Shown one piece after another: positions 51,837 to 59,853 of a stretch of 64,000 nucleotides of DNA; position 1 is the first letter of the stretch; the number at the start of each line of letters is the position of its first letter. The position numbers were made by a program, and so were the translations under genes. Source of the stretch: Pyrinomonadaceae bacterium (GTDB lineage Bacteria; Acidobacteriota; Blastocatellia; Pyrinomonadales; Pyrinomonadaceae); contig JAIBCC010000016.1 of NCBI GenBank assembly GCA_019694395.1, forward strand, positions 62,001-126,000, written 5' to 3'. Below the pieces are notes generated by a model. That model made no database searches, was not told the origin of the DNA, and saw nothing but the letters and a program-made list of their open reading frames with translations.

Positions 51837-52862
51837 ATGCCCAAAGCAAGCAGTTTCAGTCGTTTTACCCGTGGCGTTAAGCATACCATCAAGGCTTTTG
51901 CTTCGACCAAACATCCGGTTTTAGTTCACATCGTTCCGATGCGTCGGTGTAATCTGGCTTGCACCTACTGCAACGAATACGACAAAACGAGCGATCCGGT
52001 AGCGATTGATGTAATGCTCCAGCGGATTGATAAACTTGCCGAATTCGGCACCTCGGTTGTTACCATTTCCGGCGGCGAGCCGATGATGCACCCCGAAATT
52101 TACGAAATTATTGCCCGCATTCGCCATCACGGGATGATTGCCGGATTAATTTCTAACGGCTATTATTTTCAGCCTGAAAAGATCAAAAAACTAAACGAAG
52201 CAGGGTTGGATTATCTGCAAATTTCGATTGATAACGTCAACCCTGATGAAGTGTCCAAAAAGAGTTTGAAGGTTTTGGACGGCAAACTCAAAAATCTGCA
52301 AGAACACGCCAAATTCAAAGTAAATATCAATTCGGTAGTTGGCGGCGGTGTTTCCAATCCTGACGAAGCCTTAATCATTGCCAATCGGGCGCGGGAACTC
52401 GGATTTTCTTCAACAGTCGGCGTGATTCACGATGGTGACGGACTTTTTAAAGGTTTAACCGAACGCGACAAAGAGGTTTATTACGAGATCAAAAACAAAG
52501 GCGCACGCAGTTATGCCCGTTGGAATTGGTTTCAGGATGAATTGGTTGAAGGCAAAACCTACGAATGGCGTTGTCGGGCAGGCGCACGCTACCTGTATGT
52601 GTGCGAAGACGGTTTAGTTCATTGGTGTTCGCAGCAACGCGGAACTCCCGGAATTCCCCTGCTCGAATACACCCGCAAAGACATGGAGCGCGAATACATC
52701 ACCGAAAAATGGTGTGCGGATACTTGCACCATTCAATGCGTTCACCAGGTCGGACATCTGGACGCTTGGCGCGATAAACAAATCTCACCCGAGGAATACA
52801 ATAAAAGAAACGGCGGCGGTTTGAAAAAAGAAACTGTTGCCAAAGTGCTTGGAGTGAAATAA
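51837..52862 (+). CDS. Radical SAM enzyme with C-terminal cysteine cluster
   Basis: A 341-residue protein with the radical SAM motif CNLACTYC (Cys38, 42, 45), the GGEP motif ([14 protein letters not shown]) and a TIM-barrel-like body. The C-terminal 90 residues have six Cys ([26 protein letters not shown]), like a SPASM-type auxiliary cluster. Such enzymes modify peptides or cofactors. No precursor peptide gene was seen next to it, so the substrate is unknown. Confidence 0.85.
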   Translation: MPKASSFSRFTRGVKHTIKAFASTKHPVLVHIVPMRRCNLACTYCNEYDKTSDPVAIDVMLQRIDKLAEFGTSVVTISGGEPMMHPEIYEIIARIRHHGMIAGLISNGYYFQPEKIKKLNEAGLDYLQISIDNVNPDEVSKKSLKVLDGKLKNLQEHAKFKVNINSVVGGGVSNPDEALIIANRARELGFSSTVGVIHDGDGLFKGLTERDKEVYYEIKNKGARSYARWNWFQDELVEGKTYEWRCRAGARYLYVCEDGLVHWCSQQRGTPGIPLLEYTRKDMEREYITEKWCADTCTIQCVHQVGHLDAWRDKQISPEEYNKRNGGGLKKETVAKVLGVK

Positions 52863-52920
52863 ATAAAACAAGAGTTGAAATATTGAAGTTTTGCGGTGAG
52901 AGAAAAAAGGAGAATCTCAG

Positions 52921-53487
52921 ATGAGATCATACTCTGTCTATTTGATAAAAGGTAGTAATCTTGAACAGGCTCAGCAAGTCTTTGGTAGCGCAGAGATTGT
53001 AGATGGTTCGGAATGGATGCGGTGCCGTTTTACAAAAGATGACGAGCCTCCTGAGGACGAAGTGTTATTTGGCGAGGAATCACTAACCCAAGCCAAATCA
53101 GAGATACTTGGCGAAGTTGTTTTCGTGTTTGGTGATACTTCGGTTGACGGTTTTGTTTACGAACATTCAAAAGGCGGCGAAATTGTCCGTAAACTCGTTT
53201 GGTTTCCAATGCTTGACGATGATTGGAATAGCGGATGGATTTGCGTAGAAGGCGAACCTGAGATTTGGGAAGAATCATTGTTTAGGAAAGACAAACTAGA
53301 GCAGTTTTTGGCGATTGAGCGCGACCGTTTTACTGAAGAGATGGAAGCCGAATATCAAGAGTATGCAGAACGTGTCCGCGAAGATTGGGCGATCAAAAAT
53401 ATAGAAAAAGGTCATACCTACCCCGAATGTGATGGAACAGCGATTCTACTTGTCGAGAGATATTATGGAGTTGAGCGACAGGCATAA
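52921..53487 (+). CDS. Protein of unknown function
   Basis: A 188-residue soluble acidic protein (many Glu/Asp) without a signal or recognised motif. Beta-rich first half (SYSVYLIKGSNLEQAQQVFG, EVVFVFGDTSVDGFVYE), helical end (FLAIERDRFTEEMEAEYQEYAERVREDW). AAGGAG 12 bases before the ATG supports the start. It follows the radical SAM gene by 58 bp; a link to it is possible but unproven. Confidence 0.55.
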   Translation: MRSYSVYLIKGSNLEQAQQVFGSAEIVDGSEWMRCRFTKDDEPPEDEVLFGEESLTQAKSEILGEVVFVFGDTSVDGFVYEHSKGGEIVRKLVWFPMLDDDWNSGWICVEGEPEIWEESLFRKDKLEQFLAIERDRFTEEMEAEYQEYAERVREDWAIKNIEKGHTYPECDGTAILLVERYYGVERQA

Positions 53488-53734
53488 TCCTGAAATATGC
53501 GATTTCTTCTCATAAAAGCGGAGCTTTCCTCCAAAGGTTTGGACATTAGTTAAATTGAAAATAAATTTTGTAAGAATCTTTCCTGAAATTGTTTTAATCT
53601 GAAAATCACAATAGAATAAATCTAAAGCGAACTTTCCCTTAAATAAAAAATATTTGAAATAATTTTGCTATCGAATTTTGAATGGCTTTGACTGCATTGT
53701 CGCTTCCAAAGAACTAAGGAGACTTCAAAATCAA

Positions 53735-54508
53735 ATGAAATATATTAAACTATTGTTTTTATTACTTTTATTGGTCGCGCCGATTTTTGCCGGTGCGCCA
53801 AAGAATGGTGAAGAATTAATTGCCCAAATGCAGAAAAAATATGCCGGAAAATGGTATAAAACTCTGACTTTTGTGCAAAAGACGACAAACTTTAAACCTG
53901 ATGGAACGAGCGAAGTGCAAATCTGGCACGAAGCAATGAGCGTTCCCGGTAAATTACGGATTGATTTTACACCGCTCGAAAAAGGCGACGGGATTTTGTT
54001 CGTTGACGGGATGATGCACTCTTTTCGTGATACAAAACTTACGCGAAGCCAACCGCTAATTCATTCATTATTGGTGCTTGGATTTGATGTTTACGGTCAG
54101 CCGGTCGAAAAAACAGTTAGTCAACTGAAAGAGTTAAAGCTGGATTTATCTGTCATTCACGAAGACACCTGGCAAGGAAAACCTGTTTATGTAGTTGGTG
54201 CGAAAAAAGGGGATCTGCAAACGCCGCAGTTCTGGATTGATAAGAAAAATCTTTACTTTGTTCGTTTGATTCAGCTTGGCGGAAAGGATGGTAAAAGCGT
54301 GCGCGAAACACAATTTAATAAATATCAAAAGGTAAAAGGCGGCGGCTGGGTTTCGGCTGAAGTTATTTTTATGGTTGACGGTAAAACTACAACGACCGAA
54401 GACTATACCGATATTCAAGTTGATGTGCCGTTGGACAGCAAACTTTTTGAAAACGCCAGTTGGATGACGGCAGACCGCAATTATTATCAGGTAAAAGGTA
54501 AAAAGTAA
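53735..54508 (+). CDS. LolA-like outer-membrane lipoprotein-sorting protein
   Basis: A 257-residue protein with a signal peptide (about 1-20) and the LolA-type pattern: NGEELIAQMQKKYAGKWYKTLTFVQ at the start, GKLRIDF and DGILFVDGMMHSF in the sheet, PQFWIDKKNLYFVRLIQ late. The start at 53735 follows AAGGAG by 12 bases and opens the signal peptide. The last six codons (GTAAAAGGTAAAAAG and the stop) are an AGGTAAA word repeat. glpD starts 8 bp downstream. Confidence 0.75.
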   Translation: MKYIKLLFLLLLLVAPIFAGAPKNGEELIAQMQKKYAGKWYKTLTFVQKTTNFKPDGTSEVQIWHEAMSVPGKLRIDFTPLEKGDGILFVDGMMHSFRDTKLTRSQPLIHSLLVLGFDVYGQPVEKTVSQLKELKLDLSVIHEDTWQGKPVYVVGAKKGDLQTPQFWIDKKNLYFVRLIQLGGKDGKSVRETQFNKYQKVKGGGWVSAEVIFMVDGKTTTTEDYTDIQVDVPLDSKLFENASWMTADRNYYQVKGKK

Positions 54509-54514
54509 AAAATT
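54490..54514. repeat. AGGTAAA word repeat covering a stop codon
   Basis: AGGTAAA, AGGTAAA, AAGTAAA and AAA run through the final codons and stop of the LolA-like gene. Similar words follow the stop codons at 11921 and 55999. Here the word is part of the coding sequence. Confidence 0.5.
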
Positions 54515-54516
54515 AA

Positions 54517-56001
54517 ATGAAACGCTCTCAAATGTTCTCGCAAATCCTCAATCGCCAAACTGATTGGGATATTATCATCATTGGCGGCGGCGCAACTGGA
54601 ATCGGTTGTGCAGTGGACGCAGCTTCACGCGGTTACGAAGTTTTACTTTTGGAACAACACGATTTTGGCAAAGGAACTTCCTCACGTTCAACTAAACTCG
54701 TTCACGGAGGTGTGCGCTATCTCGAACAGGGCAACATTTCATTAGTAATGGAAGCCTTAAAAGAACGCGGAATTTTACGTCAAAATGCACCGCATTTAGT
54801 TGAAGAACTTGCCTTTATCGTTCCCAACTACGAATGGTGGGAAATGCCTTTTTACGGTGTTGGACTCAAAATCTACAATCTTTTGTCGGGTAAATATGGA
54901 TTTGGAAAATCACAAATTCTTTCCAAATCCGAAACTCTCAAACGGCTTCCAACCATTAAAAAAGAAGGTTTGCGCGGCGGCGTGATTTATTTTGACGGGC
55001 AATTTGACGATACTCGTTTGCTCATTAATTTGGCACAAACCGCTCATCAGCAAGGCGCAACGCTTTTGAACTACGCCAGAGTTTTTCAATTAACCAAAGA
55101 TGAGGACGGATTGATTAGCGGTGTAAATTTTGTAGATGAGCAAACAGGGCAATTACATCAAATCAAAGCCAAAGCCGTTATCAACGCAACTGGGGCATTT
55201 TGCGACAAAGTGCGGCAATTTTCCGAAAAGCAAGCGGAAAAAATCATCGCGCCAAGTCAGGGAATTCATTTAACTTTTGACCGTTCATTTTTGCCGACTG
55301 ACACGGCGATTATGATTCCGCATACTTCAGATGGACGAGTCCTTTTTGCCATTCCCTGGCATAATCACACAATTGTCGGCACAACCGATACGCCGGTTGA
55401 AAAGGTAGAACTTGAACCGAAAGCATTGGATGAAGAAATCGAATTTATTCTGGCAACCGCCAAAGAATATTTGCACAAACCGCCCACGCGGGACGATATT
55501 CTCAGCGTTTTTGTCGGGATTCGTCCGTTAGTGAAAGCGGGCGATGCCAAAAGCACTTCGAGCCTTTCGCGCGACCATACGATTGAAATTGATAAATCAG
55601 GATTGGTAACAATTACCGGCGGAAAATGGACGACCTATCGAAATATGGCGGAAGATTGCATCAATCAAACCGCAAATCTGGTCGGATTGCCCGAAAAAGA
55701 ATGTGTTACAAAAACTCTGAAAATCTATCAAAGCCCGATAAATGAAGGCGAAAAACTTCACCCAGATTTTGATTACACCATTGAAGATATTTTATGCGCC
55801 ATCCGTGAAGAAATGGCTCTTTCGGTTGAAGATGTTTTAGCCCGCCGCACCCGAATTCTATTCTTAAATGCCAAAGCCGCACTCGAAATTGCTCCACAAA
55901 TTGCCGAAATTATGGCAAAAGAATTAGGCAAAGACGAAACTTGGAAAATCGAACAACTCAATTCTTTCCAAAAAGTTGCAGAATGCTATACAGCAAGGTA
56001 A
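54517..56001 (+). CDS. glpD: Aerobic glycerol-3-phosphate dehydrogenase
   Basis: A 494-residue flavoprotein with the FAD-binding start IIIGGGATGIGCAVDAASRG (about 20-39), the GlpD signature STKLVHGGVRYLEQGN and IRPLVKAGD, GGKWTTYR near the C-terminal domain. It oxidises glycerol-3-phosphate to dihydroxyacetone phosphate and feeds quinone, hence the ACIII/oxidase chain. No glpK or glpF nearby. The stop codon lies within an AAGGTAAAAGT repeat. Confidence 0.95.
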   Translation: MKRSQMFSQILNRQTDWDIIIIGGGATGIGCAVDAASRGYEVLLLEQHDFGKGTSSRSTKLVHGGVRYLEQGNISLVMEALKERGILRQNAPHLVEELAFIVPNYEWWEMPFYGVGLKIYNLLSGKYGFGKSQILSKSETLKRLPTIKKEGLRGGVIYFDGQFDDTRLLINLAQTAHQQGATLLNYARVFQLTKDEDGLISGVNFVDEQTGQLHQIKAKAVINATGAFCDKVRQFSEKQAEKIIAPSQGIHLTFDRSFLPTDTAIMIPHTSDGRVLFAIPWHNHTIVGTTDTPVEKVELEPKALDEEIEFILATAKEYLHKPPTRDDILSVFVGIRPLVKAGDAKSTSSLSRDHTIEIDKSGLVTITGGKWTTYRNMAEDCINQTANLVGLPEKECVTKTLKIYQSPINEGEKLHPDFDYTIEDILCAIREEMALSVEDVLARRTRILFLNAKAALEIAPQIAEIMAKELGKDETWKIEQLNSFQKVAECYTAR

Positions 56002-56323
56002 AAGTAAAAAGTCGGATGAAATTTAAATTATGTAAATCAATACGTTTTGAGTTTGAAAGCTTGTGAAACGAACGTAACGCCAGCGTCACGCTGGCTGTCT
56101 CGCCATCCGTCTCGGTGGCGTTGCTCAGGTCACTCAAAAATTTGAGAATGACTCAATAGTTCCGGCTAAGAGTCTAAACTACTACTGATGTTGAGTGTTG
56201 TCCAAGTAGTCGTGAGGGCGAGACGCGCCTCACGGACAGCCGCCGAGACGGACGGCGTTACAGGTTCTCCGATTTTCAAACAGATTCTTAAAGAATTATT
56301 TAATTTTACCTTTTGCCTTTTTA
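55995..56323. repeat. AAGGTAAAAGT word pair enclosing a GC-rich element
   Basis: AAGGTAAAAGTAAAAAG (55995-56011) and its inverted form TTTTACCTTTTGCCTTTTTA (56304-56323) lie about 290 bp apart. The left copy includes the glpD stop codon. The stretch between, together with 56324-56423, holds no gene except what is listed separately. Confidence 0.5.
56074..56261. repeat. 188-bp GC-rich inverted-repeat element (MITE-like)
   Basis: GTAACGCC (56074-56081) and GGCGTTAC (56254-56261) bound a segment much richer in G+C than its surroundings. Inside, CCGTCTCGG and its inverse CCGAGACGG, GGCTGTC and GACAGCC, and AGCGTCACGCT give further internal stems. No gene is seen. It looks like a small foreign or mobile repeat. 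No target duplication was identified. Confidence 0.5.
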
Positions 56324-56329
56324 ATCCAC

Positions 56330-56354
56330 TGTGACAGTTTAAAAAAGTGTCACA
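56330..56354. promoter_or_regulatory. TGTGACA-N11-TGTCACA inverted repeat
   Basis: A perfect 7-bp inverted repeat (56330-56336 and 56348-56354) around an 11-base AT-rich spacer, 70 bp upstream of a 31-codon frame. The half-sites recall CRP/FNR-type boxes, but the spacing is too long for that family. It may be an operator for another dimeric regulator or a small hairpin. Confidence 0.45.
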
Positions 56355-56423
56355 ATCTAAAATTTTTCGTTTTTATAAAAAGCTAGTCTAAAGAACATCA
56401 ATACTTTGGAGATGTAGTTTTTT

Positions 56424-56519
56424 ATGAAAAATCGGGATGAAGGATTCAGCGGAGGCGAATTAGGTTTATTTATTTTGGTTGTAACTGCGATTTATTTGTG
56501 GATTTTTTCAGCCAGATAA
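56424..56519 (+). CDS. 31-residue single-helix membrane protein
   Basis: A 31-codon frame: polar N-terminus (MKNRDEGFSGGE), then one hydrophobic helix (LGLFILVVTAIYLWIFSA) and a final Arg. GGAG lies 12 bases before the ATG. The composition is that of a genuine small membrane protein. The role is unknown. Confidence 0.5.
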   Translation: MKNRDEGFSGGELGLFILVVTAIYLWIFSAR

Positions 56520-56537
56520 TTGAGGAAAGATGACTAA

Positions 56538-56565
56538 ATCGTTATTATGAGATCGTTATTATGAG
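56538..56565. repeat. 14-bp tandem duplication
   Basis: ATCGTTATTATGAG is repeated exactly at 56538-56551 and 56552-56565, with a third partial copy (ATCGTTATTT) from 56568. It lies at the broken 5' edge of the WD40 remnant and could be a footprint of the rearrangement that truncated it. Confidence 0.6.
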
Positions 56566-56844
56566 AAATCGTTATTTGAAGTTCCCGACAAATGGCGTGG
56601 GGCATTTACTGTTGACATCGCCCCCGATAATTCAACGGTGGCGATTGGCGGTTACAAAAAGCTTGGACTTTTTTCTTTCCAAACGGGACAACTGCTTGCC
56701 GAAGGACAACACACCAAGAATAGATTTTTCCAAGACAGCGAACTGCCTTACGAATTGAGCGACATTGAATTTTCGCCCGATGGGAATTTATTGCTGACAG
56801 GCGGGAATGACGGCACGGTTAAACTTTGGAAAATCAGCAGGTAA
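56551..56844 (+). pseudogene. C-terminal remnant of a WD40-repeat protein
   Basis: An open frame from 56551 to a stop at 56842-56844 encodes about 97 residues of WD40-type sequence (WRGAFTVDIAPDNSTVAIGG, LSDIEFSPDGNLLLTGGNDG, then TVKLWKIS). It has no start codon at its 5' end, where a stop in frame and a 14-bp tandem duplication lie. It is probably the last two repeats of a lost gene. An internal start (GTG at 56638) cannot be excluded. Confidence 0.6.
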
Positions 56845-56870
56845 GAGAAAAAATAAGGAATATCAAAAAA

Positions 56871-57455
56871 ATGAAAGACTTAAAAACGAAATTTGTTCCG
56901 TCCCTAATTATTGGACTTTTGCTGGCATTCACAGCTTTCGCCCAAAATGACAAAAACGGCAATACTGCCGCCCAGACCAAACAAACTATTGAAGTGAAAA
57001 AGTTTGAGATAAAACAAGGAGTCGAATTTCCGGCAACTGCGGTTGATGTAATGATGGCTGAAATCGTGGATGAATTGAAAAAGACAAACATTTTCGGACA
57101 AGTCTTGATGGACGCGCCAGCCGAACCCGCCAAAACCGACAAAGCCGAGGTTGAGACTAAACCTGCACCAACTACTGAACCGGTTGCCAAAACTGAGCCG
57201 AACCTTGTTTTAACCGGAACAATTACCAAATACGAACCGGGCAACCGCGCCGCCCGCTACTTGATTGGCTTCGGTGCAGGCAAAACTAAAGTAGTCGCCT
57301 TGATAACAATTACGGATAAAGCAACCGGAAAAACCATCTTAGAAAAATCAGTGGATGGCAAAGTAATTATCGGACTTTTCGGCGGAGATTCTAACGGTGC
57401 AACTCGCGGATTAGCCAAAGAAGTTGCAACAGTAGTCAAGAAAAATGTCAAATAG
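56871..57455 (+). CDS. Exported DUF4410-like protein
   Basis: A 194-residue protein with a signal peptide (about 1-25) and a DUF4410 pattern: an N-terminal strand-helix (IEVKKFEIKQGVEF, AEIVDELKKTNIFGQVL), then LVLTGTITKYEPGNRAARYLIGFGAG and TDKATGKTILEKSV. Between them is a Pro/Ala/Glu/Thr-rich insert (about 98-125). The function is unknown. AAGGAA is 11-16 bases before the ATG. Three Sm-like genes follow. Confidence 0.7.
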   Translation: MKDLKTKFVPSLIIGLLLAFTAFAQNDKNGNTAAQTKQTIEVKKFEIKQGVEFPATAVDVMMAEIVDELKKTNIFGQVLMDAPAEPAKTDKAEVETKPAPTTEPVAKTEPNLVLTGTITKYEPGNRAARYLIGFGAGKTKVVALITITDKATGKTILEKSVDGKVIIGLFGGDSNGATRGLAKEVATVVKKNVK

Positions 57456-57502
57456 TTTGTAATTGGAAAATGCCCCAATTTAAAACAAAAGCAAAGAAGA
57501 CT

Positions 57503-57886
57503 ATGTTCAAAAAATATTTAACCCTAATTTTAACCGGTTTGGTTCTTAATTTGTCTTTTAGTTCAGTAGCTTTTGCCGAAACTAAAGCAGACAAAGAAGC
57601 AAAATTTGCTGAGAAAGTAAAAACCGAAATTGCCAAGTTCGGCACAGGAACTGAGGCAAAGATTCAAGTTAAATTAAAGGATGGAACCAAATTAAAAGGC
57701 TATATCAGCCAAATTAACGAAAACAGTTTTGTTGTAGTTGACGAGAAAACAGGAAATCAAACCGAAGTTCCATATCCGCAAACTAAACAAGTTAAAGGGA
57801 ATAATCTTTCAACTGGAGTTAAAATCGCAATAGGAGTTGTTATTGCTATCGTTGTTTTAGCTTTAATTGGAGGTTATGGTGGTTAG
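57503..57886 (+). CDS. Sm-like-fold membrane protein, tandem copy 1
   Basis: A 127-residue protein: signal or anchor helix (MFKKYLTLILTGLVLN...), a charged helix (EAKFAEKVKTEIAKFGTGT), a beta-rich core like a five-strand Sm barrel (KIQVKLKDGTKLKGYI, ..ENSFVVVDEKTG) and a C-terminal membrane helix (TGVKIAIGVVIAIVVLALIGG). Role unknown. Compared by eye with copies 2 and 3, the core is nearly identical, so these are recent duplicates. Confidence 0.7.
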   Translation: MFKKYLTLILTGLVLNLSFSSVAFAETKADKEAKFAEKVKTEIAKFGTGTEAKIQVKLKDGTKLKGYISQINENSFVVVDEKTGNQTEVPYPQTKQVKGNNLSTGVKIAIGVVIAIVVLALIGGYGG

Positions 57887-57949
57887 ATTTAACGAGGAAA
57901 ATAATACTTCCGACATTTTTTAACTACATTGAAAGTATTGAAAAAATCT

Positions 57950-58339
57950 ATGTTCAAAAAATATTTAACACTGATTTTAACCGTTTTGATTATCAATCTT
58001 TCTTTTAGTTCAGCAGCTTTTGCTGAAACTAAAGAAGAGAAAGAAGCCAAGTTTGCCCAAAAAGTAAAAACTGAAATTGCCAAACTTGGCACTGGAACTG
58101 AAGCAAAGATTCAAGTTAAATTAAAAGATGGGACAAAACTAAAAGGTTACGTCAGCCAAATCAATGAAGATAGTTTTGTAGTGACTGATGAAAAAACAGG
58201 GACTTCAACGGAAGTGCCTTATCCACAAGCAAAACAGGTTAAAGGTAATAATCTTTCAACTGGGGTAAAAATTGCTATTGGTGTTGGAATTACAATAGGT
58301 GTTATAGTGCTTCTAGCTCTACTAACACAAAACGCTTAG
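57950..58339 (+). CDS. Sm-like-fold membrane protein, tandem copy 2
   Basis: A 129-residue paralogue of the flanking copies, with the same order: N-terminal hydrophobic helix, EKEAKFAQKVKTEIAKLGTGT, the TEAKIQVKLKDGTKLKGY core, EDSFVVTDEKTGTSTEVPYP and a C-terminal hydrophobic helix. The tail differs (LLALLTQNA). The DNA between copies is short and non-repetitive, so the duplication unit is about one gene. Confidence 0.7.
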   Translation: MFKKYLTLILTVLIINLSFSSAAFAETKEEKEAKFAQKVKTEIAKLGTGTEAKIQVKLKDGTKLKGYVSQINEDSFVVTDEKTGTSTEVPYPQAKQVKGNNLSTGVKIAIGVGITIGVIVLLALLTQNA

Positions 58340-58345
58340 TCTATT

Positions 58346-58738
58346 ATGTTCAAAAAATATTTAACCTCAATCTTGATAGTGTTTGTCTTCAATTTGTCAT
58401 TGTGTTCAGCCGCATTTGCCGAAACTAAAGCTGAAAAGGAAGCTAATTTTGCTGAGAAAGTAAAAACCGAAATTGCCAAACTTGGCACTGGAACTGAAGC
58501 AAAGATTCAAGTTAAATTAAAGGATGGCACAAAATTAAAAGGCTATATCAGCAATATTGGCGAAGAAAGTTTTTCCGTGACGGATGAGAAAACAAGTGTT
58601 ATAACAGAAATTCCTTATCCAAATGCTAAACAAGTTAAAGGTAATAATTTGAATAAAGGTGTGAAAATTGCTATTGGAGTTGGAATTGCTATTGCAGTTT
58701 TAATAGTAGTTGGATATGCTTTAGGAAATTCTGAATAG
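58346..58738 (+). CDS. Sm-like-fold membrane protein, tandem copy 3
   Basis: A 130-residue paralogue. The core TEAKIQVKLKDGTKLKGY is unchanged; the turn region differs (SNIGEESFSVTDEKTSVITEIPYP), and the C-terminal helix ends VVGYALGNSE. It begins 6 bp after copy 2 and is the most diverged of the three. Confidence 0.7.
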   Translation: MFKKYLTSILIVFVFNLSLCSAAFAETKAEKEANFAEKVKTEIAKLGTGTEAKIQVKLKDGTKLKGYISNIGEESFSVTDEKTSVITEIPYPNAKQVKGNNLNKGVKIAIGVGIAIAVLIVVGYALGNSE

Positions 58739-58767
58739 TTAATTTCAAAATCCCCCATCAATCCTAA

Positions 58768-59853
58768 ATGCACGAAAAATCTCAGCAAATCGCCAATCTT
58801 GCGCGGCAAAAAATTCTTGGCGGAAAAATTCTCAGTATTCAGTTAAGCGATAAATATAATCCGCATTTTGCCAAAATTTTACTGCAAAATTTTCAGAATA
58901 AACGGATTGCGGTTGTTGGAGAATTGCAAAACGAAACGGCTGAAAATCTGCTTACATTTGCAATTTTATGGTTTTACGAACTTAACAAACTCAAAACCAA
59001 AAGCGCGGAAAAACTCTGGATCGTTTCAACTAAAGTCGAAAAATTAGCCAAACTTTGCGCTCTTTTGCGTGAAGAGTGGCAACAAAAAATAAGCATTTTC
59101 GATCTGGAATTGGTTGAAAAGTTCGACGAATTTGAAGCAGTAAAAAAGATAAAACTCACAAAACCGCCAAAGTTTTCCACAGCTGTGGAAAAAATTATCT
59201 CGCTGGCACCGGATAAAATCCAGATTCAAGGCAATCAATTTACATTTTACGGTTTACCTTTTGTCAGATTCAAAGGGGGGACGGTTTGGTTTGGGATGGA
59301 AAATCAGCACCTTTTGACCGAATTAAATTGGAATGAGCTACTGCAACTTATTGAAACTCTAGCACTTTACCGTCATAATAATTCACCTAACAAATCTCAC
59401 GCTTTTTATAAACTTTTGCCCGAATCGTGGCTGGAATCGCTTTTGCGAAATGATATTTCGGTGTTGGACAGCAATCTAATTTTGTCACCACTGCATTATC
59501 AATTTCGTGCCGCTGCGGAACAAATTGATTTGCTTGCGCTCAGAAAAGACGGGCGTTTGGTGATTATTGAGCTTAAAGTTTCGCCGAATCGGGAACATCT
59601 TTTTCAAGCCGTTGATTATTGGCAAGAGATTGAAAAACAAAGAGTTGCAGGAAATTTAAAGGGTTTATTCGGAAAGTTGCCGATTGCCGATGTGCCAAGT
59701 TTGGTTTATTTGGTCGCCCCGCATTCTGCTTTTCACAAAGATTTTCAGCTTTTAGCGGAAACGGTTTCGGATAAAATTGAAATTTATCGGTTCGATTTGA
59801 ACGAAAATTGGCGCGAGAGAGTTAAAGTCGTTGAAAGAAGAAAGATAAGCTAA
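58768..59853 (+). CDS. PD-(D/E)XK nuclease-like protein (DUF91/NucS-like C-terminus)
   Basis: A 361-residue protein. The N-terminal 190 residues are not recognised. The C-terminal part (about 220-330) has ESLLRNDISVLDSNLILS, then QIDLLALRKDGRLVIIELKVS, giving the acidic and Glu-x-Lys residues of a PD-(D/E)XK nuclease, and the helix HLFQAVDYWQEIEK. It resembles DUF91/NucS-type endonucleases acting on DNA. A repair or restriction role is inference. Its stop overlaps the convergent response regulator by 4 bp. Confidence 0.7.
   Translation: MHEKSQQIANLARQKILGGKILSIQLSDKYNPHFAKILLQNFQNKRIAVVGELQNETAENLLTFAILWFYELNKLKTKSAEKLWIVSTKVEKLAKLCALLREEWQQKISIFDLELVEKFDEFEAVKKIKLTKPPKFSTAVEKIISLAPDKIQIQGNQFTFYGLPFVRFKGGTVWFGMENQHLLTELNWNELLQLIETLALYRHNNSPNKSHAFYKLLPESWLESLLRNDISVLDSNLILSPLHYQFRAAAEQIDLLALRKDGRLVIIELKVSPNREHLFQAVDYWQEIEKQRVAGNLKGLFGKLPIADVPSLVYLVAPHSAFHKDFQLLAETVSDKIEIYRFDLNENWRERVKVVERRKIS

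Noticed and set aside
56330..56354. CRP binding site
   Set aside because: The half-sites are 15 bases apart at the TGTGA/TCACA level, against 6 for CRP.
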